From assembly GCA_964468745.1 (NCBI GenBank), contig CAYXVY010000108.1, forward strand, positions 1 to 11,964: a stretch of DNA of 11,964 nt, written 5' to 3'. The notes below the pieces were generated by a model, which saw only the letters and a program-made list of their open reading frames with translations, made no database searches and was not told the origin of the DNA. Position 1 is the stretch's first letter. The number at the start of each line of letters is the position of its first letter. The position numbers and the translations under genes are program-made. The DNA is from JACPRB01 sp964468745. GTDB taxonomy: Bacteria > Planctomycetota > MHYJ01 > JACPRB01. This document shows positions 1 to 6,129 of the stretch, piece by piece.

Positions 1-1998
1 CTCGCGGTCACGCCGGACGCACGCATCGTCGTCTCCGGCTCGTCCGATCGCACCGTGCGGATCTGGAGCATCGGAACGGGCCGCTGCATTCGCACACTCG
101 AAGGACACGCGGGCGCGGTCAGCGGCGTCTGGGTCTCGCCGGACGGACGGCGCGTCGTGTCCGCCGGCTGGGACCGGACCGTGCGCGTCTGGGACGCCGA
201 GACCGGTCGCGCCCGCACGCTCCAGGAGCACCGCGAATCGATCAACGCCATCGCGTGCGCGGCTTACGATCTCGCTCTCACTGCGGGGGGAGATGCGCTG
301 CGCGTATGGAACCTGACGACCGGGATCAGCCGCACGATCGACGCGCGTGCGCTGGCAGTCGCGCTGGCCGACGACGGCGCCCTCGCGCTCACCGCCGACG
401 CCGACAATGCGCTGCGGGCGTGGGACGTGGAGACAGGGCGGTGCCTGTGGGAGTTCCCCGCACACACCGACCGAGTGCTCGCCCTGGCGATTACGCCGGA
501 CGCGCGCAACGCCGTCTCGGGCGGCCGCGACCGCATCGTTCGCATCTGGGACGTGCCGACCGGGCGGTGCCGCCGCACGATCGAACACGGCGATCCCGCG
601 TCAGCGGTTGCGATCGCGGTCAACGGGATCATGGCATCGGGCGGTGAACGCGCCGTGCGCCTGTGGGAGATTCCGCCCCTCACGCCGTCTGCGCCGATGG
701 TCATCTCGCGTCCCCGCAGCACCGAGGACGTAGCGGCTGGCCACGACAAGCTCGACGAGGTCCTGTTGCGCACGCGCTCCGCGATGGCACGGCGGAACTG
801 GCGGCAGGCGGTGCAGCTCGTCAGCGGAGCAAGGGCGATGCCCGGCTTCGAACGCGCGCCGGAAGCACTCGAGGTGTGGCGCGAGATGGCGCTCACGACC
901 GCGCGGGGCTCGCTTCGCGACGCGTGGTGCTCCCGGACGATCGACGCGCCGGCCCGCGCGCTGGCGCTTTCCGCGGACGGACGCACCGCCGTTTCGGGCG
1001 GGGATGAACCGGTGCTGCGCGTGTGGGATGTCGCGAGCGGCCGCTGCGTGCGTACGCTTGAGGGACATGTGGGGGGCACGCATTCGATCGGGTTGTCCGC
1101 AGACGGTCGCACCGCCGTGTCGACCGGCATGGATCGCGCGATGCGCGCGTGGGACGTGGAATCCGGACACTCGCGCTGGGGCAAGGAGGGAGGATTCGCG
1201 CGGCTCACGCCGGACGGACGCATCGTCGTTTCGACGGGGCGAAAGTTGTGCGTGTGGGAGGCGGCGACGGGGCGGCTGCTCAAGGAGCTCGACGATACGT
1301 CGCCGGTCGTCGCGGCGAGTCCCGAGGGGCAGGTGGCGGTTTCGGGTGGCGCGGACAGTGCGGTGCGCTTCTGGCACCTGCCGACGGGGCGCGTCACGCG
1401 CGTAGAGGGCCATGCGGTGCGCAGCGCGGCCGTGAGCGCGAGCGGACGGCTCGCCCTGACGGGGGGCGCCGACGCGTGCGTGCGGGTATGGAGCGTGACG
1501 AAAGCGGGGTGCGTCCGGATCATGCGCGGGCACGGCGGCGCCGTTACGGCGCTCGAGATGAGCGCGGACGGCCGGCTGGCGTTGTCGGCCTCGCAGGACG
1601 CAACAGTGCGTCTGTGGAACGTGGAGACCGGGGAGTGCGTGCGGACGATGGAGGGGCACGGAGGCGAAGTGGTGGCGGCGACGGTCAGCGCGGATCTGCG
1701 AACGGCCGTGTCGGCGGGCCGCGACCGGCTGCTGCGCGTGTGGACGATCGATTGGCAGCTCGTGCCGCGCGATCCGTTGATGTGGGATGAGGGGGCGGCG
1801 CCGTGGGCGGAGGCGTTTCTCGCATCGCATGTTCCCGTCGGGCCGGACGGGTTGTCGCGGTCGGGGACGCCGGCGTGGACAGAGGCGGAATTCACAGAGT
1901 TCCTCCGGACGCTGGCGTGGGGCGGCTTCGGATGGCTGCGGCCGGACGGTGTGAAAGGACGACTGGCGGAGCTGGCCGGCAAATTCCGTCCCGCGTAG
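1..1998 (+). CDS. WD40 repeat protein, double beta-propeller (5' end outside window)
   Basis: The reading frame is open from the first base, so the gene starts upstream; the GTG at 55 is an internal Val, not a start. The visible 665 residues hold WD40 blades recognisable by their closing motifs (VRIWS, VRVWD, LRVWN, LRAWD, VRIWD, VRLWE, then LRVWD, MRAWD, LCVWE, VRFWH, VRVWS, VRLWN, LRVWT). Six blades, the first partial, precede a helical linker at about residues 227-310. Exactly seven follow it, enough for one closed propeller; the first propeller probably has its missing blade upstream. After the last blade comes an 83-residue non-WD tail rich in Trp and acidic residues, ending near GWLRPDGV. 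WD40 propellers are protein-binding scaffolds. In bacteria this arrangement often follows an N-terminal Ser/Thr kinase or similar effector domain, but that part is not in the window. Specific function is unknown. Confidence 0.93.
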   Translation, partial: LAVTPDARIVVSGSSDRTVRIWSIGTGRCIRTLEGHAGAVSGVWVSPDGRRVVSAGWDRTVRVWDAETGRARTLQEHRESINAIACAAYDLALTAGGDALRVWNLTTGISRTIDARALAVALADDGALALTADADNALRAWDVETGRCLWEFPAHTDRVLALAITPDARNAVSGGRDRIVRIWDVPTGRCRRTIEHGDPASAVAIAVNGIMASGGERAVRLWEIPPLTPSAPMVISRPRSTEDVAAGHDKLDEVLLRTRSAMARRNWRQAVQLVSGARAMPGFERAPEALEVWREMALTTARGSLRDAWCSRTIDAPARALALSADGRTAVSGGDEPVLRVWDVASGRCVRTLEGHVGGTHSIGLSADGRTAVSTGMDRAMRAWDVESGHSRWGKEGGFARLTPDGRIVVSTGRKLCVWEAATGRLLKELDDTSPVVAASPEGQVAVSGGADSAVRFWHLPTGRVTRVEGHAVRSAAVSASGRLALTGGADACVRVWSVTKAGCVRIMRGHGGAVTALEMSADGRLALSASQDATVRLWNVETGECVRTMEGHGGEVVAATVSADLRTAVSAGRDRLLRVWTIDWQLVPRDPLMWDEGAAPWAEAFLASHVPVGPDGLSRSGTPAWTEAEFTEFLRTLAWGGFGWLRPDGVKGRLAELAGKFRPA

Positions 1999-2033
1999 CG
2001 GCGACGCACGCTGTCTCCTGTATTCTGCTCGTC

Positions 2034-2861
2034 ATGCCCTTGCCCCCGGAGCTCCACGTCGGTACCGCGAGCTGGTCGAGCGAGGACTGGATCACGGCGG
2101 GGTTTTATCCCAGGGGAATGGCGCCCGCAGAGTTCCTGTCGCACTACGCGAAGTCGTTCGAGACCGTCGAGGTGGACTCGACGTACTACCGCGCGCCGAC
2201 GCCGTACCTGTGCAAGAAGTGGGTGCGCGACACGCCGGCGTCGTTCCGATTCGCGCTCAAGGTAACGAAGACGATCACGCACGAGAAGGCGCTCGACGGG
2301 TGCGAGAAGGAATTCGAGGAGTACCTCGGCGCGGCAGAGGAACTTGGGGAACGGCTGGGGTTCGTCGTTTTCCAGTTCGGGTACTTCAACAAGAAGTCGG
2401 GGATCCCGGATGCGGCGACGTTCTTAAAGCGGCTGGGGGCGTTTCACAAGCACTGCCCGCCGCGGCACCGGTACGTGGTGGAGATCCGCAATCCGAAGTG
2501 GATCAGCGGCGAGTACCTGGACTTCCTGCGCGAACACAACTTCATCCACGCTCTCACGGATCAGGAGTGGATGCCGCGTCCGCAGCGGTTGTGGGACGAG
2601 TTCGGGGAGCGGCTGTTGACGTCCGACACGACGTACGTGCGATTGCTGGGTCAGCGGGAGCGGATCGAGGCGATCACGACGAAGTGGGACAAGATCGTGA
2701 TCGACCGGACGCCCGAGACCCTGGAGTGGATCGCGCTCTTTCGCCTTATCGTCGGCAAGAAGGTGCCGACGTGGGTCTTCTTTAACAACCACTACGCCGG
2801 CTACGGGCCAGGTTCGATCGAGTTGTTCCGGCAGTTGTGGGAGAAGTCGGGGGCGACGTAG
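2034..2861 (+). CDS. DUF72 (YecE-like) family protein
   Basis: A 275-residue protein with the hallmarks of DUF72. Near the N-terminus is GTASWSSEDW, followed by FYP, then a VEVDSTYYR stretch and FRFALKVTKTITHEK. In the middle is VVEIRNPKW, and towards the C-terminus FFNNHYAGYGPGS, corresponding to the family's NNH-x-G-x-gp motif. Length is usual for the family, which adopts a TIM-barrel-like fold and has no established reaction. No signal peptide is seen, so it is probably cytoplasmic. The ATG at 2034 is chosen because family homology begins about seven residues later, although the frame is open further upstream. No clear Shine-Dalgarno sequence precedes it. The gene lies 35 bp after the WD40 gene on the same strand and may be co-transcribed with it. 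Confidence 0.93.
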   Translation: MPLPPELHVGTASWSSEDWITAGFYPRGMAPAEFLSHYAKSFETVEVDSTYYRAPTPYLCKKWVRDTPASFRFALKVTKTITHEKALDGCEKEFEEYLGAAEELGERLGFVVFQFGYFNKKSGIPDAATFLKRLGAFHKHCPPRHRYVVEIRNPKWISGEYLDFLREHNFIHALTDQEWMPRPQRLWDEFGERLLTSDTTYVRLLGQRERIEAITTKWDKIVIDRTPETLEWIALFRLIVGKKVPTWVFFNNHYAGYGPGSIELFRQLWEKSGAT

Positions 2862-2913
2862 TCTCGATAGCCAACGCGTGCGCGACGATCGCCCGCTGCT
2901 CGCCTTCCGCTCG

Positions 2914-3489
2914 TTAGAAGTGAACCCGCAGACCGATAGCGGACGTGATGTCGTGGTCCTCGGCCTTGAAGTCGTTGATGAAGACGTCGTTGCTGCCGAG
3001 CTTGTAGGTGATGGCGAACTCGAGGGCGGCGTTGGGGGCGAGGAAGTACTTCAAGCCGGCTCTCGGACCATAGATGAAGCCCGATTCGTCGAGCGCGCCG
3101 AACTCCGAGCGTCGCACGCCGATCTCGAGGCCCGCGTACGGAACGACCATCCCCCCGAGATCGAAGCTGTATTCCGCCACCACGTCGATCTCGCGCATCT
3201 TGTAGTCCGACCTCGGCGGCGCGACGTCCTCCATGACTGCGTATCCGAACGTTCCGCGCAACTCCAGGCCATCGAGCAGGAAATAACCGTATCCGCCGCT
3301 GGCGAAGATGGTGTCGCCGATCGCGCCCTCAATGTCGGGCGAGATGTTGAGGGAGATGGACTGATGCCCCTCCCGGATGAGCGGCGTGAGGACGCGCGGC
3401 GAATCCTGCACGTTTCCGGGTTTCGGAGCCGGGTCAGGCTGAGCCTGGGTCGCAGCCATCGTCAGCGCAAGCATGCACGCCGTAATCAT
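2914..3489 (-). CDS. Outer-membrane beta-barrel protein, small porin-like
   Basis: A 191-residue secreted protein. The start at 3489 is fixed by an AGGAGG Shine-Dalgarno (plus-strand 3494-3499) four bases upstream and by the hydrophobic signal peptide that follows (MITACMLALTMAATQA, likely cut before QPDPAP). The mature part has alternating hydrophobic/polar strands rich in Gly and Tyr (GYGYFLLDGLELRGTFGYAV, VVAEYSFDLGGMVVPYAGLEIG, GPRAGLKYFLAPNAALEFAITY) and ends in Phe, the usual outer-membrane barrel insertion signal. About 170 mature residues would suit an eight-stranded barrel of the OmpA/OmpX/Omp_b-brl type. The longer reading frame back to 3693 runs through the divergent promoter region and is not supported. 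Role and ligand are unknown. Confidence 0.85.
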   Translation of the reverse strand: MITACMLALTMAATQAQPDPAPKPGNVQDSPRVLTPLIREGHQSISLNISPDIEGAIGDTIFASGGYGYFLLDGLELRGTFGYAVMEDVAPPRSDYKMREIDVVAEYSFDLGGMVVPYAGLEIGVRRSEFGALDESGFIYGPRAGLKYFLAPNAALEFAITYKLGSNDVFINDFKAEDHDITSAIGLRVHF

Positions 3490-3520
3490 GGGGCCTCCTT
3501 TCGCCTCCAACGGAGCGCTC

Positions 3521-3548
3521 ATGATAACAGGAGCCGTCCGACGCTGAA
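3521..3548 (-). promoter_or_regulatory. Candidate promoter of the beta-barrel gene
   Basis: On the minus strand an extended -10 (TG-T-TATCAT; hexamer at 3526-3521) lies 16 bp downstream of TTCAGC (3548-3543), a weak -35. It sits about 30 bp upstream of the Shine-Dalgarno of the barrel gene. The call rests only on consensus matching. Confidence 0.4.
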
Positions 3549-3622
3549 CGCTTCGCGCGGAACTCGCTTTGACCGCAAGAATCGGATGGTCCGCCTCCTG
3601 CCCGCCGGGTATCCTCCGACAC

Positions 3623-4471
3623 ATGAGTGGCATTCTCGCCGCATGCGAGTTCATCGCACGACACATCGAGGAGCCGCTCACGCTCAAGCTCATTGCGCGG
3701 CATGCCGGCTGGAGCCCGTTTCATCTGCACCGTCTCTTCCGCCAAGCACTAGGCGTCACGCCGAAACAGTATGCGCGGCGACTTCGCTTCGAGCGCTTCA
3801 AGCGACACGTTCGGCCCGGTGGCGTCGCCCACGCGACCTACGCGGCGGGCTTCGGATCGTCGAGCCGTTTGTACGAGCGGTCGCTGGTGCAGCTCGGGAT
3901 GACGCCGGCGACATTCGCGAAGAAGGGGGCCGGCATGAGCATCGCGTACGACGTGGTCGATTGCCCCCTCGGCAAGTGCCTGATCGCGGCGACCCCCCTC
4001 GGGATTTGCGCAGTCCAATTCGGTCCCACCGATGGTGCGCTCGTGGTGTCGCTCCGCGAGCGCTTCCCCGCGGCGTCGATCGCGCGCTCTCCCAACCTGC
4101 TGCGATTCGCGATGGAGCGGTTGCGCAAGCTCTTCGACGGCGCGATTCTGAGCGTCCAGCTGCCGGTGGATGTCCGTGCGACGGCGTTCCAGGCGAAGGT
4201 GTGGGAGTCGCTTTGCTCGATTCCCTTCGGCGAGACGCGCACGTACGCCGACGTTGCGCGCGCGATCGGGCGACCACGGGCCACGCGTGCGGTGGCCCGC
4301 GCGTGCGCATCAAACCCTGTGGCGCTCGTCATTCCCTGCCATCGCGTCGTGGGAAGCGATGCGAAACTGCGCGGGTATCGCTGGGGCGTGGCGCGCAAGA
4401 AGGCGCTGCTGGAACTGGAAGCTGCTACTTCAGGGCTTTCACACGCTTGTCCACCTCGTTCCAATCGATGA
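3623..4471 (+). CDS. Ada-like protein: AraC-type DNA-binding domain fused to O6-alkylguanine-DNA alkyltransferase
   Basis: A 282-residue bifunctional protein. Residues ~1-100 form an AraC-family double helix-turn-helix (LKLIARHAGWSPFHLHRLFR, then AHATYAAGFGSSSRLYERSL). Residues ~108-268 form an Ogt/MGMT methyltransferase with FGETRTYADVARAIG, the NPVALVIPCHRVV active-site motif (acceptor Cys239 in PCHR) and LRGYRWGVARKKALLELE. Ogt domains move O6-alkyl groups from guanine onto this Cys and are thereby inactivated. Compared with E. coli Ada (354 residues), the N-terminal zinc domain with the methylphosphotriester-accepting Cys is absent, so the classical Ada switch cannot work as such. The ATG at 3623 is chosen because AraC homology begins right after it; there is no clear Shine-Dalgarno, and TATCCT at 3610-3615 could drive a nearly leaderless transcript. 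The last 47 bp overlap the convergent SOD gene. Confidence 0.9.
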   Translation: MSGILAACEFIARHIEEPLTLKLIARHAGWSPFHLHRLFRQALGVTPKQYARRLRFERFKRHVRPGGVAHATYAAGFGSSSRLYERSLVQLGMTPATFAKKGAGMSIAYDVVDCPLGKCLIAATPLGICAVQFGPTDGALVVSLRERFPAASIARSPNLLRFAMERLRKLFDGAILSVQLPVDVRATAFQAKVWESLCSIPFGETRTYADVARAIGRPRATRAVARACASNPVALVIPCHRVVGSDAKLRGYRWGVARKKALLELEAATSGLSHACPPRSNR

Positions 4472-5108
4472 ACTTCGGATACGCTGCCACGTAGTCCCCC
4501 TTCTTGTTGCGATAGTCGACGTAGAACGCGTGCTCGTAGCAATCGATCACCACTAGCGGCACGCCGAACACCATCGGCCCGATGTCGTGCATGTCCGTCA
4601 CGATGTTGTAGAGCTTGCCACTCACCGGTTGCTGCACGAGCAGGGCCCAGCCGCGCGCGGCGACCGCGGCCGCCTTGAAGTCCTCCAGCCACTTGTCGAG
4701 CGACCCGAAACGTTTCTTCAGCGCCTCCTGCGCCGCTGCCGCCGGATCCACGGGCGCCGCCGCGATCCCGTCGAAGTACAACTCGTGCATGACGACGCTG
4801 TTCATCGCGTGAACCTGCTCGCGCTTCAACTCGCGCACGGCCGACCAGTTCGCGTTGGCCTTCGATCGATCCGCGGTCTCGAGTTCCGTTTCGATCTGGA
4901 CCACGCTCTTGACGGCACCGCCGTAGTGCGCGGTGTGGTGCACGCCGATCTGGTCCTTCGACAGGAACCCCTTCACCTCGTCGTACTTGAGAGCCTTCGG
5001 TTTGCCGCTGACGAGCGCGGAGTCTCCGTCCTGCCGCCCGCCCGTCGAGCCGGGGCGCAGCAGTCCCGCGGCTGCGGACATCGCCAGGAATTCGCGTCGC
5101 GTGTTCAT
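4425..5108 (-). CDS. Fe/Mn-family superoxide dismutase with Tat signal peptide
   Basis: A 227-residue SOD that dismutates superoxide to O2 and H2O2. The N-terminus MNTRREFLAMSAAAG is a twin-arginine signal, so the folded metalloenzyme is probably exported to the periplasm. By alignment with E. coli SodA, the four metal ligands are present: His57 (in HHTAH), His108 (MHELYF), Asp189 and His193 (DCYEHAFYVDY). Three second-shell positions differ. The Gln146 equivalent is His174 (TDMHD), as known from mycobacterial and archaeal Fe-type enzymes. The gateway Tyr34 equivalent is Ala65. The Trp in DxWEH is Tyr191. Metal preference cannot be decided. AGGAGG (plus-strand 5113-5118) lies four bases before the ATG and overlaps the stop of the upstream EB_dh gene, eight bases away, indicating one operon. 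The 3' end overlaps the convergent Ada-like gene. Confidence 0.92.
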   Translation of the reverse strand: MNTRREFLAMSAAAGLLRPGSTGGRQDGDSALVSGKPKALKYDEVKGFLSKDQIGVHHTAHYGGAVKSVVQIETELETADRSKANANWSAVRELKREQVHAMNSVVMHELYFDGIAAAPVDPAAAAQEALKKRFGSLDKWLEDFKAAAVAARGWALLVQQPVSGKLYNIVTDMHDIGPMVFGVPLVVIDCYEHAFYVDYRNKKGDYVAAYPKFIDWNEVDKRVKALK

Positions 5109-5116
5109 CGATCCTC

Positions 5117-5983
5117 CTATTTGAAAACCAGCGCGAAAGCGCCGCTGGCCTTGTCCATGTCGCCGGTATGGTCGTGCGCGCTGATCGCCAGGCTGAGTGC
5201 GCGTGTGAGTGTGAACGCCGTGTCGTCAGGATGGCCTGTATCGAGTTTCCGCTCGAACTCCACGGTCCACCGGCCGCCGCTCCAGGCTCCCTTCGCGCGA
5301 ACGTCGGCCGCACTCCCCGTCGGCGTGCCCGGCAGATAGAGCGGCACGCGGTCGCCCTGCTTTTCCTTGGGGGCCGGCTGTTTCTTCTCGACCGTGTCTC
5401 CCGCATCCTCGGGACGCGCGATCCAGACCTTGCCGCCGTCGCGCGCGGTGTACTCCTTCGACTTCCCCTGCGGTTGCTGACGCGTGTAGCGGTGCGACCG
5501 GTCCATCGCGTGGCCCTGCGGGTTGGTGCGCGACGCCTTCCACTGCCACGCGTCCCAGACCGATTCAACGCCCGCGAGCATGTCGGGATTGAACGGGCCG
5601 GTGTGCTCGAACGCGACCGCGAACATGTCCTCGCGGTCCGGTCCCTCGACATAGGCGTTCTTGCCGGCGTCCCACACCCACGATTTGTGCGACGCGCTGT
5701 CGTCGCTCGCATCCTCCCACTGGGCGAGGATGTAGAGGTGGGTGTCTGTGCGAACCGCGCGCACCCAGGCACGCGTCGCCCCTTGAGCCCCCTCGGGCCA
5801 GACCTTTCGCAGGGGGACTTCCACCACGGTCGCGCCTTGCCATGCGGCGTCATCCGCGCGCCCGTCGAGGGACGGAGCACGGTCAACGCGCGCGCACACG
5901 AGGCTGTTGCGGTCGCCGGAAGCTGGAGCGGCTCCAGCACAGCCGGCGGTCACAATCAGCAGAAGAATTACTAGACGCATCAT
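5117..5983 (-). CDS. Ethylbenzene dehydrogenase-related (EB_dh) haem-domain lipoprotein
   Basis: About 288 residues resembling the EB_dh/DMSO-reductase-family haem-binding gamma-subunit domain. It opens with LDGRADDAAWQGATVVEVPL, followed by VRAVRTDTHLYILAQWEDA and DREDMFAVAFEH. It closes with GGRWTVEFERKL and AISAHDHTGDMDKASGAFAL. Proteins with this domain bind one b-type haem outside the cytoplasm and usually pass electrons for a molybdoenzyme; no such partner is in the window. The N-terminus MMRLVILLLIVTAGC is a short lipoprotein-type signal. Three consecutive ATGs (5986, 5983, 5980) are possible. GGAGG at plus-strand 5989-5993 favours 5983 (5-nt spacing) or 5980 (8 nt). A Lys/Pro/Gln-rich low-complexity insert (KKQPAPKEKQ) interrupts the middle. 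It is the first gene of an operon with the SOD and diverges from the thioredoxin-like gene. Confidence 0.8.
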   Translation of the reverse strand: MMRLVILLLIVTAGCAGAAPASGDRNSLVCARVDRAPSLDGRADDAAWQGATVVEVPLRKVWPEGAQGATRAWVRAVRTDTHLYILAQWEDASDDSASHKSWVWDAGKNAYVEGPDREDMFAVAFEHTGPFNPDMLAGVESVWDAWQWKASRTNPQGHAMDRSHRYTRQQPQGKSKEYTARDGGKVWIARPEDAGDTVEKKQPAPKEKQGDRVPLYLPGTPTGSAADVRAKGAWSGGRWTVEFERKLDTGHPDDTAFTLTRALSLAISAHDHTGDMDKASGAFALVFK

Positions 5984-6033
5984 CATGCCCTCCAAGTCCG
6001 CCATGTTAAGTCGCACTTCTGTACCACGCCCAA

Positions 6034-6094
6034 CCTTAAGGGATCGTGAAGTGGGTCCGTCTCACATACCGGTTGCCTTCACGTTCTCTTAAGG
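6034..6094. promoter_or_regulatory. Inverted-repeat operator in the divergent promoter region, each arm a direct repeat TTCAC-N6-TTAAG
   Basis: The left arm (6034-6051), read on the minus strand, is CTTCACGATCCCTTAAGG. The right arm (6077-6094), read on the plus strand, is CTTCACGTTCTCTTAAGG. They match at 16 of 18 positions and are separated by 25 bp. Within each arm two half-sites, TTCAC and TTAAG, repeat every 11 bp, which is how PhoB/OmpR-family regulators usually contact DNA. Exactly 10 bp beyond each arm lies a candidate -10: CATACT (6105-6110) towards the thioredoxin-like gene and TACAGA (6023-6018, minus) towards the EB_dh gene. The same spacing is known for activator boxes that replace a -35. 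The repeat is seen directly; binding by the nearby regulator is inference. Confidence 0.65.
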
Positions 6095-6129
6095 CGCCGT
6101 ATCGCATACTCCCGCGCGGAGGTGAAACG

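Noticed and set aside
55..57. GTG as start of the WD40 gene
   Set aside because: The frame is open to base 1 and the upstream 18 residues form the front of the same WD40 blade.
264..2282. 672-residue open frame on the minus strand across the WD40 and DUF72 genes
   Set aside because: The translation is Arg/Ser/Pro-rich with no domain, and lies opposite clear WD40 and DUF72 coding. GC-rich genes commonly leave the antisense frame open.
3569..3574. TTGACC as a -35 box for the Ada-like gene, or TTG 3569 as its start
   Set aside because: No acceptable -10 lies 16-18 bp downstream, and the extra N-terminal residues from the TTG have no homology to AraC or Ada domains.
3838..5940. 700-residue open frame on the minus strand across the Ada-like, SOD and EB_dh genes
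   Set aside because: It runs in another frame through three genes with recognisable domains, and its product is low-complexity Arg/Ala/Thr.
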